Source: Locusta migratoria
Taxonomy: Eukaryota > Arthropoda > Insecta > Orthoptera > Acrididae
DNA: 64,000 bases
Direction: 5' to 3'
Assembly: GCA_026315105.1 (NCBI GenBank)
Contig: CM048744.1
Coordinates: 313,851,270 to 313,915,269, forward strand
Shown: positions 29,642 through 42,254 of the stretch, piece after piece
Numbering within the stretch: the first letter of the stretch is position 1
Layout: each line of letters begins with the position of its first letter
Notes under the pieces: generated by a model
The model's database searches: none
Told to the model about the DNA's origin: nothing
The model's input: the letters and a program-made list of their open reading frames with translations, nothing else
Program-made: the position numbers and the translations under genes

Positions 29642-30509
29642 AATGAAAAAAGTTGATTATTTTCGTTACATGCATTGTTTTCAAAGTTGTACTTGATCTG
29701 CAGCTTGGCAGATAAAGTAGGCACAAATATGTCTCGCCTGATAATATCCTCAATGAGCAGACTGAGCTGGCTAATACTTCCTTTCTTAAAAAACTATAAA
29801 AAACTACATTCCACACTCCAATTTAAATAACTCACACCTAGCTTTGGATGAAGTACAACTTTGGAAACAATGTATATAACTAAAATAATCAACAGTTTTC
29901 ATAATAGTAAATATACAAAGCACATATTAACTGCACATATTCACTGAACTACAATTGTATCGTGTATAAAATTATTTTCATTTTGCTCGACGTTCAGTTA
30001 GATTCGTATTGTAATTTAGAACTTATCACAGTATCTTTGGTGCTCGTATTCTTTAGTACTTATCACAGTATGTCGCCAGCAACACAACTAATGTTTTCTT
30101 TACACATGTATAACTGTAAATTCTGTATATCCTAGGACAATTCAACACTAAACTAACACCACATGTCTAGAAAGTATATACCAACTGAAGATGAATATAT
30201 AATATTCGAAACCGGTAACGGTACTTTATAAATAAAGTATAATAAAACCAATTGTGGCTGGTTGCTATTCTGCACCAACAAGTTATTTCACGTAACAGCC
30301 ACGGTCTCAAAAATGTCTGTTTATGAGAAAATTGCATACTTTACCTTGTCCCAAGTTCGCTCCAATGCTTACGTTTCAGCAGTGACACACGGAAGAAACA
30401 GAACACAGAAGGGAGAGCAGAGGGCGGTTACTTCAATCTGTATGCAACCAAGCATTGCACTCGACGCCATATTGAAACTGAGTAAACCCCAAGCCATACA
30501 CTTGTCTTA

Positions 30510-31513
30510 CAGGGTGGTCGGAAATTCCCGTTACAAACTAAAAAAGGTTCAAATGTTTGTAAATCTATCGGACCAAACTGCGTGGTCATCAGACCATAGC
30601 TTACAAACTACTTAAACTAAGGTAAACTAACCTAAGAACAACACACACACACCCATGCCCCAGGGAGGACTCGAACCTCCACGGCGAACAACCGCACGCT
30701 CCGCAGCGAGGCGCCTTAGACTGCTCGGCTGCTCCACTGCGCCGTTACAAACTACTAGGACTTGTATAGGGTAGTGAGTACATAACGTTTTAAATAGTAA
30801 CCCATGCCTGTGTAACTCGCCAACGTTTGTTTAGGAACAGAGAACTGGACGTGGCACAAGACATTAACGAGACACCAGGTGGGGCGGAGAGAGTGTACCA
30901 CAACATGCTTCGGAGCTACAATGTGCGTAACGACGTTGGTGGTCGCCACATCCAGGCGCTGTTGTAATGCATCAGTACGTTGCGGCTGGTGCCGTAGGTG
31001 CCGGGGTCTTGTTGTTGTCGACTCATATAAACCATAAGGTGTAAATGCGTAACTAATAACGGAACGGTTCAGTATTGTTTTCAAACTGATTAGGACAATT
31101 GTACTGTATCACGCCTAATTACATTCCTTAAGTAGGAGTGGTTGAGATAATCATCTGAATTGAAACCGTGGTGGAACAGAAACGATACGTTTCCGGACAT
31201 GGGTTTCTATTCAAAATGTTACGTACAAAACCGGTCTGACCTCGGATTATTTCAGTCTGCACTTTAACCCATCCTTCACCTGTCAACGATGTGAGGAGTC
31301 GCCAGAAACGACACGTCGTTCGGACTCCTCGTTAAGCTGTAGGTCTCCCTTCTCCTGTTGAATAACTGGGGTAGGCTAGGGACACGCAAGTCGCCGAAGT
31401 GGCTGGCGTCTAATTGAAACTCTTGCAGCGGGTCAATGAGCCACACGAAATTATTTTATTTACTACCCTCTACAAGTCCTAGAAGTTTGAACCGGGAATT
31501 TTTGACCACCCTG
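30510..31513. mobile_element. TA-flanked DNA transposon (CAGGRTGGTC ends), right-arm copy
   Basis: Counterpart of 26888-27679, inverted, TA at 30508-30509 and 31514-31515. It contains the SINE at 30540-30742 within its TIR. The minus-strand frame 30755-31084 mirrors the short ORF in the other arm. Confidence 0.75.
30540..30742 (-). repeat. tRNA-derived SINE, family B
   Basis: An 11-bp TSD CGTTACAAACT at 30529-30539 and 30743-30753. Complementary strand: GCGCAGTGGAGCAGCC head, B box GGTTCGAGTCC, tail ending in TTACAAACATTTGAACC. Confidence 0.93.
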
Positions 31514-31719
31514 TATACATATGCCAAACCATAGGCTTAGTGGTGGACTAAGGGGGGAGGGGTGGGGGTGAGCGGACCATCCCGGGCCTCTCGTTCCGAG
31601 GACCCTGTACGAAAAACGATTTTTTGTACCTTCTTTGCCCCACATTTTTTTTCTAACACTGTCCTGTGCCTCTTGGCTTGGTGGGGGCCTCCAAATCTCA
31701 AAAGTTACTTTTTCTTATA

Positions 31720-31949
31720 GTGGAATGAAATGTTCGTATTGCATTTTTAGCCGGAAGATCCCGCGTGGGATTGTTCGGCCGCCTAGTGAAAGTCTTTTTA
31801 CTTGACGCCATTTCGGCGACTTGCGTGTCGATGATGATGAAAATGATGAGGAGGGCAACACAACACCCCATCCCCTACCGGAAATCGAACCCGGGCCCCC
31901 TGCGTGGTTGTCAGCGACGCTGTCGACTGAGCTTCCGGGGTGGTCGTTT
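31720..31949 (-). repeat. tRNA-derived SINE, family C
   Basis: The minus strand has an A-box-like GGAAGCTCAGTCGACAGCG and the B box GGTTCGATTTCC; the tail region from AATCCCACGCGGG is also the outer edge of the left arm (26611), which therefore begins inside a truncated copy of the same SINE. Confidence 0.85.
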
Positions 31950-34900
31950 TTGATATTAATACACGTATTTCTAAGTGAATGGGAAAGACCTAGTTTTGTT
32001 TTGCCGCCGCCCTGGGCCCTAGACATCCTTAGCCCGCCAAAGATTCATCTGTATCTATAAAAATCGGTGTATGTCTTGAAAGTAGCCTCTTATTAAAATT
32101 AAGGAAAATCTCGGGCAGTTGAGATCTGCGAATGTAAGTTAAAACGCTCACTGCTGCTCTAAATTACTTTACGAGTGGCCACAGTACATGACCAATGGAA
32201 ATTTATCTACCTGTTCAGTCCTTAAGGGAGAAGCCAAGGGTTTTAACAAACACAAAATCAAGGTTAAAGAAATAAATGAATAACTAAACATGGATCGAGG
32301 AGCATGGAATCGTGAAGCAGAGGTCTGATACTTTAAAATCATAATCTATTCAGAAAATAACAAGCAAATAAATGTGGGGAGACCAAATTAAGCACATACC
32401 CGTATTAAAATTGTTTCTACCCTTTATGAATATGGAGGTAACGTGAGAGGAAATGTGCAAACACACAATGGGTAGCTGAAAGCACATTCATTCATCCACA
32501 GACATGCATATAATGCTTAGCGGTACGTCACTCTTCGGAAACAGTTGAAAGCAGTGGCGAAACGAAGCGTCGGCAGCGTTTTGACGAGATGGCAGGTGTC
32601 TTGATCACAAATTTTTGAATACACTGTGCACTAAAGCGAACTATTGTGTAAGGAGGCAGCGGCTCACTATTCTTAAGTACCACATGGCGTGCGACACCGC
32701 CGAATTTCATAACATTTACAAAAAGAAATTAATTTAGAATAAGCGAGTAAAGCACACGCGAGAATTCGCATAGAAGAAAGCTAGTATTAACAAAGCATGG
32801 CTGAAGGCCGAAGTAACGACCGTTACGAAAGCACTTGGTGCAATCTGTCATAGAAGACAGGAAAGACGGAATCAAATCAAAAAAATCTGAGAAATATTTA
32901 GCATACTCGCAGATACAGAAACGACGCGAAAACGTTAGTTAAAAACACAAGGAAATTCAAACGTACTAGGTTTACACAAAGGCTGAAGGCCACGCACGTG
33001 CATACTAACTTGAGCAAAACTGGACACATAATCATCACTGGAATGAAAATGCAAATAATAAATTTACACTGAATGTACTCGAGTTCTGTAAATTAAGAAA
33101 CACTTCGCCTCTTATAGCGAAAGACTATCACTGAAAAACCAAGACTGCATGATCACAAATAAATCAAAGTCCTAACAGCATACCTTCCCCTCAGCTTGAT
33201 CCGACGAAGGACTTACTTCCAAGGTTGCAGCAAGGGTGAAGCTCTAAGGCCACGGAAAAACCTCCCCCCGCCGTACACCGGCTGTAGAACGCGCTAAAAG
33301 CGACGCAGAGTGCGTTCCAGACTAGTTTTTACCAACCCTTGCTACCTGGCCCTCTAGATCCTCTCCCAGAGGGGTCTCCTGTCACCTCTTTCTTCCAAGA
33401 TTAGGTTGGTACGACGCTAAGAACAAGGCCACTTTGCCAAGTAAGCTTGTCTCTGGCCAGCCAGCAGACGCCAGCGCAGACGACAAACGAAGCCATGCGT
33501 TCTTAACTACAGGAAAACGTGGATTAAAGCGGGAGGCGGCGACTGTAAGCCACTGCGCGCACTTAGTCAATATTAAGAGCACACATTCACATTCATATGA
33601 ACATACAAGTTCAATCACACGGGTGGAAACATTTATAAATATGGGGCAAACAAACAAACATGGGGCATTGATCATTAATAAAAATAATAAAATAATTAAC
33701 ATACAGATAGAAAACATTAATGTTGCAGAAACACTTAGGTTAAGGAATAAATCAAAATGGAACACGACCACACATTCAGTGGACGTGTTCCAGTCTTGGC
33801 ATATATTGATTTTACTGTTGGAATTGTTGAGAGGCTGTGTGAGCCACAGAGACGCACTCCAGGCTGAGAAATAGAAACCATTGCAGATAACAGGCTAAAA
33901 CAGACACGTATATCTTACGGGATGTAGACACTAAAGAAATCTCCTAGCGAACTGCTGATGCCCTCAGCCACCGTCCCAGGGTGGAGGTTACCTTTCGGAG
34001 AAGATGGGCGTAACTTCATATAGCGTCTAGACGCTGTCGTAAGACGTTACATTAGTACTTGGTGGCCAACAGGCACGTTTTAATGTACGTAGCAAAGTTG
34101 ATACCAGTCACTTGGGAACAGCAACGTCAGAGCTTTCACGAGGCTAGAGTGAGAGGGTAAAGAAGAAAAACTGCAAGTTAGCAGCTCCCCTGAGGCGTGG
34201 CCTAAGGCGGAGCCTAAGGCGTGGCCAACTGACGTAAAACATTGTTGTTGTTGCCTATATTAGGTAACGTCGTGACGTTTTACTTTCAGCTGAACAATGT
34301 TACTACCAAGTATGGATTTTGTTAGTGCACAAACAAGCCACCTCCCCACTCGTGGTTCGCTAGAGGACTCAGAGAGAGGGCAAGCCACAATTTAGATTGG
34401 TTGAACCAAACAGTGGCCAATAGGAAATTGTTAACTGTCGGAAAGTGGGGAAAAGAGGGGCGCCCACACCGGCCGTTAAAACCCACGGTTTTTGGATGAA
34501 GGGGGGAGTTCTCAGTCAGACGAGTCGGCGAGTCGGGCGCCAGCCCGTGACTATCGCCGTCGGCCTCGGGGTGCTCCATGACAATCTGTTTCTCGCGGGG
34601 AGTGCGTCTGTCTAGGGGATGCTGCTAGGGAACGTAATTACTGGCTTCTGTTGTGGCAAACGATTTATGCTTCTTGTTTTTTGAATAACTAACCCCAGTG
34701 TAGGAGACTTAGTATGGGATGCAATAAATTCAATGCAAGGTACCTAGGAGTTCCATCCCGAAATCCGCATCTCTAGTAGATGCCTGTACTGTCTCTCTGC
34801 AATCACTCCTTTCCGCTCGGGATATGCAGACTGCCCTTGCTATCTCTTCCCTCTTTCCTATGTAGGACACGACAGTCTGTATGTATGTACTATTACAGCG

Positions 34901-35401
34901 TAAAATTGTGACAGAGAAACTTGTTAAAATATTGGATTGCGCCGCCAAGCTAGGCGGAGGCAGGTCATCGGCCGGTTGTCAGCCGAAATATCGTGGCAAG
35001 AAGTCGACGGAATCCGGCTGCAATCCCGATACTTTATGGAGCACTCCGTATGCCGGGAAAACTTCAAGAATCACATTATAAAAGCTGGTTGATCAAGCCT
35101 CTGACATGCATTTCAGTGCGATTTGCTGAGTATTTATGTAGGTGAACGACAGCACCGCCCTTAGCGGATAAATAGCCAACCGTTAGTGTCATAAATTCTT
35201 CTGTAACTGCAGTACTAGCTTCCATGTCTGCTCCCGTTAGTGCGGCTTATTGAGGTGTAATGAGGGTAAGTGGCGATACAGACTTACGCTGCATGTTGTT
35301 TAGAAGCCAGTGGACGCCATCATCAATGCCCCTACACATTAGCAGACTATTTTTTCACAGTTTTCTGTCATGTGCAGACAACAACTGGTTTAAGTACTAA
35401 A
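31950..35401. other. Unassigned AT-rich DNA
   Basis: No gene or family recognised over 3.4 kb. A small tandem of CCTAAGGCG(T/G) units lies at 34190-34232, and 34935-35080 is GC-richer with the phrase CAGCCGAAATATCGTGGC, possibly an old repeat. Confidence 0.4.
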
Positions 35402-36357
35402 TACGAGGGTTGGAACATAAATAGTGGCAACTATTTATTGACAATCGATACAAAACCGTTACTTGTTTGCACCTGTTACTGTCCTTCAATGTAATCACCT
35501 GCGTTGTGTAGAATCCGTTGCCAGCGATATGGAAGGCATAGTGTACTGTTAGTAGAGCCTGTTCTGTTGATGGTGCAAATGGAGCGGTCGAATGCCTGTC
35601 GAATCTCTGGAACATTTCTGAAGCGAATGCCACGAAGTGGTTCTTTCATTTTCGTAATCAAATCAAAGTCACAAGTACTTCTTCTATGGCAGAGCCTGTT
35701 CTGTTGACAGTGCGAATGGAGTCGTCTAATGCCTGTCGAATCTCTGGAACAGTTCTGAAGCGAATACCTTCATCTTCGGAATCAAAGCAGAGTCACAAGG
35801 ACTTCCTTTTTAGCAGAGCCTGTTCTGTTGATGGTGCGAATGGAGAGGTCTAATGCCTATCGAATCTCTGGAACAGTCCTGAAGCGAATGCCACGAAGTG
35901 GTTCCTTTACCTTCGGAATCAAATCAAAGCCCAAGGACCTCTTCTTCAGAGACGCTAGGACGAACTGCCGGATGCGTGTCTGCCACAGTTTGCCGACCTC
36001 CGTTGAAGGATTTTACCCAACGTGCCACTGATCTGTACGACAATGCCGATTCCACGCACGCCTCTTGAAGACCTTGATGACACTGTTGTGCTGTACGACC
36101 TCTGGTACATTCAATCTGGATGCAACTCCGTTGTTCCTGTTTCGAAAACATAGTGACACCGTTACGTTAGACCGTTCGCTCACAAGTGACTGAGTTTCTG
36201 TCGAATGTGCGCACGCCAGTGACGTTGGACGGACGAGTCCATTTGCTCGGAGGTAAGGTAGGCGTGTCAACATTGTGTGTTATCAATGACAATAGTAGAT
36301 TCCATTGCACAGTGCCTCCGCAGCAGTGTTGCTACTAATTAGGTTCCAACCATCGTA
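35402..36357 (-). mobile_element. Mariner-like element M1, copy 1, with internal triplication
   Basis: TIRs TACGAGGGTTGGAACATAAA (left) and near complement (GTTCCAACCATCGTA, right) with TA at both ends. Length 956 bp. The transposase N-terminus is on the minus strand. A segment of about 130 bp is present three times at 35554-35945; the relative at 47593-48292 has it once. Confidence 0.85.
35924..36151 (-). pseudogene. Mariner-type transposase N-terminal HTH fragment
   Basis: FSKQEQRSCIQIECTRGRTAQQCHQGLQEACVESALSYRSVARWVKSFNGGRQTVADTHPAVRPSVS has the layout of the mariner/Mos1-type HTH (Q...I.., then W...F..GR..V.D...PGRPS). Downstream coding is disrupted by the triplicated segment. Confidence 0.75.
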
Positions 36358-37106
36358 TTAGAATTCTTACGTGAATTCCGAAATGTAAAGATAGCAATTG
36401 CAGCGTTCTTTTTTATTTTTAAATGCGTATTTTACCGTGTAATACGACATATTTTCCTTGTTAATGTGACTATTTTTCCTTAATACATTACGAATAACCA
36501 AGAAGACAAGTAAGTAATGTGCAATGCAGGACAAAAAGATTATCCAGCCCGAATAATTTAAAGTCCAAGAACAGAGCATTGCGCATGCCCACGCTCATAG
36601 GCGCGAGTGTTTCCTAGTCCAACGTGTGTGCAGCTTCATCTTGCTGTCAAATAGAAGCAATACAATAGTTAAGATACAGTATATGTCGAGATTCATTACA
36701 TTTTAACTCTCATATCATTTGTTTTAGAAGACATTATTTGGGAACGTAGAAACGGTTGAGGTATAAGAATTCCACGTGGTTATATTTACTATAACAAAGC
36801 GCTCCTCACACAAGTTTCATTGGGTGAGTGGATAGGCTGACGGTTTGTGATCGCAACGGGCGCGCCTTCGAATCCCACTGGAATCAATTTACCTTTTATT
36901 TTTTTAGAACTCTTGCAGGTAATATTTTAAATATTAATTCGCTACAAATTGTGCAGTTGTAGGCTTTTATAGGTTTTTAGAAGATTGTATTTTATAATAA
37001 TCAGATCATTAACCAGACAGACACGTGTTCATAATATTGAAAAAGGGTGTATTTTATGAGGAGAGCTGGGAGGGGCAGTATTGTTCTTTCTTTATTAATT
37101 TTGTTA
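36358..37106. other. Unassigned DNA with a tRNA-like fragment
   Basis: 36822-36893 has an A-box-like GAGTGGATAGGCTGACGG and a B box CTTCGAATCC, so it may be a tRNA pseudogene or SINE head; no clean cloverleaf was established. The rest is unassigned. Confidence 0.4.
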
Positions 37107-38098
37107 TACGAGGGGAAGTTCCGTTGCTATTTCGATCGCATTTCCGAGCATAAGCGGCAGTTCCCCTGACACCATTTTCAGGTCGCTGCTGCCGACATGT
37201 ACTTTGTACTGCATCTGTATTAAGTCAGCCGTAATTGAAACTGCCGCCGCGTGTGAAATCAGATCTGTGATTCGTTTTCTAAATGCAAAGAAAGTTAAAC
37301 CAAAGGAAATTCATCGGCAAATTTGCGAGGTTTGTCATTCAAGGAAGATAGGCCAGACTCTTCAATGAAAAATAAAGTGTACACCTGTGTGTGGTTACAG
37401 ATGAACTGGTTCACACAATCTTAAGTTTACACTTAGTGCCTTTGCTATGGAAGTTCCGCAAATCTCACGGTAATCAATGGAATGGAGGCATATGCATACC
37501 CAACGAAGGTTATGGCTAAGAAAATCTTGACACATCGAAAAGTCATGTGCACCGTTTTTTGGGACAGAAAAGGCATTTTGATTATTGAATTCTTGACCAA
37601 ACATTCAATGCATATGGTGACTGTGAGACCATTAAGAAATTGTGCCGCACAATACAGAACAAGCGCCGAGGATTACTGCCAAAAGGTGTTTATTATTTAT
37701 TTATTTTCATGATACTGCCCGACCTCACACGGCGAATGTGACCAAACAACTCTTACGGAAATTTCTCTGGCACGGTTTTGATCATCCTTCGTACAGTCCG
37801 GACCTTGCTCCCAGCGACTTCCATCTCGTCTTACACCTAAAATCTGTCTTTGATGGTGAACACTTCAACGTTGATGACAAGCTGAAAGAACATGTTACCA
37901 CATGGTTGAATACAAAGGCGGCAACCTTCTATGAAGAAGGCATACAACAACTTGTATGCTATAACAAGTGCCTACAAAATTTCGGAAGCTATGTAGAAAA
38001 GTAGTTTAACAGTTATAGATTTTTGTACGACAAATATTTTTTCTGTATCCGTACACGATTGTGTTTTATAACCAAACGGAACTTACTTTGTGGACATA
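37107..38098 (+). mobile_element. Mariner element M2
   Basis: The left end TA-CGAGGGGAAGTTCCGTT (37107) and the right end AACGGAACTTACTTTG...TA (38098) share the AAGTTCCGTT core as inverted repeats. The interior carries mariner transposase pieces on the plus strand. Confidence 0.82.
37240..38004 (+). pseudogene. Mariner transposase (DD34D), frameshifted
   Basis: HTH: CEIRSVIRFLNAKKVKPKEIHRQICEV. Catalytic region: VMCTVFWDRKGILIIEFL (first Asp), then in another frame FHDTARPHTANVTKQLL (second Asp) and HPSYSPDLAPSDFHLVLHLK (third Asp). The C-terminus FYEEGIQQLV.CYNKCLQNFGSYVEK is complete to a stop. All three Asp residues survive but a deletion after the HTH and a frame change near 37700 inactivate it. 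Confidence 0.88.
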
Positions 38099-38536
38099 CC
38101 TCTTATTTGGGTGGCTAGTAACTCTCGTATTATCTATCTGCTCGCTTGTTGTCTTTACGGGCGTCGCTCCATGACGTCACGCACTTCTGGGACTGTACGG
38201 ACACACGCTAGGAACGAAGCTTTCATCCGAGATACCGCTCTTCCTTCCATAATCAGCCTTGTTCTGTTTCACAGATGTGTTTTATGGTAGCCTGATTGAT
38301 GATTTTAAGGCTCTGCTGTTGTCTGAACAAGGCTGGTTGTCTGGGGGTGTTGTTGGAGGCGTCATGTGCCTCAGTATTGGGATCTTACCATTTGAGTGAC
38401 TGTTCTTGTTAAATGCTTCCGGTTATGCTCAAAGCCCTTTACCTGCAAGGTGTGATCTTTAAATGTAACTGAAAAATTTGTAACCTGCCTTAGGTGTTTT
38501 TTATTTGGACATTCAAAAATGAATTTGAATACTGTA
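38099..38536. other. Unassigned DNA
   Basis: Nothing recognised. Confidence 0.4.
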
Positions 38537-38729
38537 CAAATGTTTGTAGAGCTTATAGGACTTAACTACGGGGTCATCAGTCCCTAAAATTACAAATTAC
38601 TTATGAACTAGCTTATACTAAAGACGGCACAAACTTCCATGCCCGAGGGGGGGATTCGAACCGCAGACGGGGAACGGCCTCGCGCATCGTAGCATAGCGC
38701 CTCAGTGCGCTCGGCCTCTCCGCCGCGGT
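38537..38729 (-). repeat. tRNA-derived SINE, subfamily A'
   Basis: The B box GGTTCGAATCCC is replaced by GGTTCGAATC with a variant stem; the head GGCCGAGCGCACTGAGGCGC is on the minus strand. The tail ends in ACAAACATTTGTA. Confidence 0.88.
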
Positions 38730-39756
38730 ATTTGAACTTTCCATTGCTAGTCCTCTGTCTAGTTGCTCTTTCTATTTCTTGCTTGTAGTAAGTTGAATCC
38801 CGTATAACAGCTTAGTAGCAAGTGGTGTTCATGTGATCAGACAACTTGTGGACAAAAGAAACAGATTGTAATATGATACTTCGAATACTTCTTGTTGGAA
38901 AGAGGGTATCATCTCTATAAACGGTTGATGTAATTGCCGACCTCTAGGCTAGACATGTTTTCCTGTTTAGTCAATCTCAAGCCTTTGAGTTGGGTTTGTT
39001 ATTAAGAGTACATGTATTAAAAAAAATTGATTATTGTAATCTAATGTCCTTGAAATAGTGAAACCTTTTATGAAGTAATTGTTTGTTAATGAAGTTTTTA
39101 TTGTGGACATGTTATTCTTGGCCTAAGTCCTGTCATTTTTAATTATTCAATATCACCATAAACTCCCTTAAATAGATTATTGTAATTTAACGTCCTTATT
39201 ATTCATCTTATTGGTGAAGTAACTTCTTGTTAATGAAGTTATTGTAATTCAGGGAAATTCAGTCATAAGAAATTGTCTTTGAGAAATAAAATGGAATTGT
39301 GTAAACGTCGAAATGACTAAGATGGTTGGTATTTTTTTCACTTCTTCCACTCCTCTATTAAGGGTTATATTTATTTAGCCTACGTTGTGGGTCTCAAATG
39401 TTATGCGGGCAAACAATGTCATCTTTAAAAATGCAATCATTTTACCAGCATTTTAGTGTGATGACGCCATCTCGCGAATTCCCATATTGAGGCGCTGAAA
39501 AATGTATGCTTCAAACATTTCAGCACGTAACACATTCATTTCCAGATGAATTTATTCGTATGCTATGAGCACGGTCGTACGGATTAGTATTACTGACCAA
39601 AAGGTCTGGGCGTCTTTAAATGAAACCACTGAAGTTGTTAGGCGTTATGCTGCAACAGTCGTTGTTGGTATGCTAAAACTATTGCTTCTGTTACTGCGGA
39701 TGGTTGTGTGAACAAAGAAAAACTTTTGCTGCTGGTAACAGTTAGTGCTTTATACG
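38730..39756. other. Unassigned AT-rich DNA
   Basis: An approximate direct repeat (GATTATTGTAAT...GTCCTT...AAGTAA) occurs near 39026-39090 and 39172-39245. No gene seen. Confidence 0.4.
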
Positions 39757-39945
39757 TGGCTGAGGGGACTGAGGCGCTCCAGTCAAGGTCTGCACGCCCA
39801 CTACGGTCGGGGGTTCGAATCCCCTCTCGGGCATGGATATTTGTGCCGTCTTTCGTATTAGCTAGTTCATAAGTAGTTTGTAAGTTTAGGGACTGATGAC
39901 CCCATAGTTAAGTCCCATAAGCTCTACAAACATTTAAACATTTTG
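39757..39945 (+). repeat. tRNA-derived SINE, family A
   Basis: Head GTGGCTGAGGGGACTGAGG, B box GGTTCGAATCC, body GGCATGGATATTTGTGCCGT, tail ACAAACATTTAAACATTT. A short TSD TATACG is probable. Confidence 0.88.
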
Positions 39946-39989
39946 ATATACGCGGCTAAAGCAACCAAACAGCTCGACTTTCACCACAG

Positions 39990-40290
39990 TACATCTTCAG
40001 CTACATCTATACCGTACTAACAAGTCACTTCACGGTGCGTGGCGGAGGGTACTTTTTGTAACACTTCTTCATTCTGCTGCTCCAGCCACTTATGGTTCGC
40101 GGGAAAAACGACTGCTCGTAAACCTCCGTGTGGGCCCTAATCTCTCTCACTGCTTTTATTCTCATGGTCTTCTCGCGATATATATATTGAGGAAGAAGCG
40201 GTATATTGATCCTTGTGGTACTCAAGCTGTGAGGTACAACGCACACTAAATAGGCAATGATTCAGCAGAAACTCTTCCTATGGCTCGTCT
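39990..40290 (-). pseudogene. CR1-like LINE copy 5, 3' fragment
   Basis: It has the shared 3' UTR (CGGTGCGTGGCGGAGGGTAC) after degenerate TGTAGA repeats, and minus-strand coding traces such as SSIYISREDHENK, equivalent to PTYISRKDHKDK in copy 2. Only the last about 300 bp was inserted. Confidence 0.8.
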
Positions 40291-40555
40291 ACCTTATGCG
40301 AGAGGCGTCAGCGAACGTATAGGCTAGGTCCTTATCCGAGGATGAATGAAACCGATTTTCGGGAATGGCCGCAAGATCCGAGACCTCTTGTCGCCCACGA
40401 AGGAACCCATAAATTCCTTCCACATTGCAGGCGTGTATGATCTCCAATGAGAGTCCAGCGAAGTTTATGTCGGTGACGGGAGACCCATCAGCACTCGCGT
40501 TTCGGAACATGAGTGTTACATACGATTGGGACAAGTCAGCATGTCAGAACACCAG

Positions 40556-40752
40556 CCGGCCGCGGTGGCCGAGGTGACTGAGGCGCTTCAGTCAGCACGG
40601 CCACTACGGTCGGGGGTTCGAATCCCCCCTCGGGCATGGATATTTGTGCCGTCTTAGTTCGTGAGTAGTTCATAAGTAGTTTGTAAGTTGAGGGACTGAT
40701 GACCCCGTAGTTAAGTCCCATAATCTTTACAAACATTTGAACATTTGAATTG
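40556..40752 (+). repeat. tRNA-derived SINE, family A
   Basis: A perfect 11-bp TSD CAGAACACCAG at 40545-40555 and 40753-40763. Full head, B box and tail. Confidence 0.95.
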
Positions 40753-40763
40753 CAGAACACCAG

Positions 40764-42250
40764 GAGGAATGCTGCGGTACTATTAACTTCCGAGAACCAC
40801 GCCTGCTTGCCCGGGAACTGTGGGTACAACATTGCAAAATGAGAGAAACCATCGAAATAAACGACCTAACAAAACGAATATGGAGGATGAACCGCTCGGT
40901 TAGCCGTACGGTCTAAAGCCGCCGGCACACGTGCGTGTATCTGAACGAGTGTGGCCAACGTGGCGAGTTTCTGACGTCTCAACGTGCGAGTTGTGTGTTG
41001 GCGAGGCTTTCCCAACGTGTCGGGCAGTATCAAGCATGTTAGATATCCTGGACGTGCGTCTGGTCGATCACCAATAAGGTGGGAGAACGCTACCGACGTC
41101 ACACCATGTGGCTAACCGTGGAAGGGGGCAGCTCTTTTCGGTAGAGAGATGAATACGCCATATTGGCCGTCGTATTTGATGGGTTTTATGTACGAGCTTA
41201 GGTCTTATGAATATATGACATTTCAAAGCAAGAAAGTGAGTACATTGAGAATCTCTTGAAAACCGGTCATTACATGTACTATTTGTTGGAATAAATGACG
41301 GGCAACGTCTTATATGTGATTAAAAAATTTCCGTATTACAATGATCTGCCGTTTCAAGGCAAGGCGGACTGAATCGTTCTTTACATCATTTGTTACAATA
41401 TCATGTCAGCAACCGACATATCTACCAATAGTGTATACAACACGACTAATACCTTCGTCGATAACATACAGATTCGTCAGTGACCGTAGCATAGGCCGCA
41501 AAGTCGGGACTGCAAACAAAAGATGACCTAAGACCTGAGGTCAAGGCTCCACGGTAATAACTATTTTTTCTTCTTATATTCGTATTTTCTGATAGACTCA
41601 AAGATTCTGTAAATTTCATAGGAGTATGCTGCATAATATTCGATGCTATCTAAACCTAAGTGCGCATCCTCTGAGGAGTGAGTTTGTTGGATTCGTTTTA
41701 TGAACAAGACAGATTGCACGTTACTTAGAGTAAAATACGCACTTTATTGTTTCACGTATTGCATTTTACACGTTCTTTTCTACTGAACAGTAAGATTGAC
41801 AGTAAAATAATGGCCTTTAAATTTTATTAAATAGCGAGACTGTTGCAATAATATTTGCCTCATGTGAAAGCCTTTTCTAATTCTATATCGAACAGTTTAT
41901 CATGAAACTTTTATAATTCGCGGCACTTGTTGACATAACATGCAACTTTCATAAGAGTCTCATGTTCATTTTGTTACTTATGTAGGCCTATATCAGAGAA
42001 CATAACGAACGTATACACAAGCGCGGAAATAAGCGATTTAATAGAGGTGAAACAGGAATTCCAGTCTCTTGATTTCGTAAACAGTGTGATTCCAGAACCT
42101 GATGCCTTCGACAACTGTCGCTGGAGTGCGCTGCGGTCGCGAGTAGCTCGTTGAGACACGCGTTTCGGATGCTCAAGTCGCGCCGTCTCCGAGCGTTCAT
42201 TCGCTCGTTCGACTTGACACGTTGACTGCACACATTCAGTCCATAGACAC
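40764..42250. other. Unassigned DNA
   Basis: A GC-richer block at 40870-41130 (GCCGCCGGCACACGTGCG) may be an old repeat. No gene recognised. Confidence 0.4.
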
Positions 42251-42254
42251 ACGC

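Larger units (their letters stand above)
26611..29694 (+). repeat. Long inverted repeat, left arm (with Helitron insertion)
   Basis: 26611-28230 and 29641-29694 match, in reverse complement and in order, 29851-31772. Shared landmarks include AATCCCACGCGGG, GAGGCACAGGACAGTGTTA, a TA-flanked transposon, unit A and CAAAGTTGTACTT at the inner edge. Net arm length is about 1.67 kb. Confidence 0.92.
29851..31772 (-). repeat. Long inverted repeat, right arm (with SINE insertion)
   Basis: Mirror image of the left arm; only the SINE at 30540-30742 and small indels break the match. The 156-bp loop (29695-29850) separates the arms. Confidence 0.92.

Noticed and set aside
35554..35945. CRISPR-like or satellite array
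   Set aside because: Only three unequal units of about 130 bp inside a mariner-like element, and a single unit in its relative.
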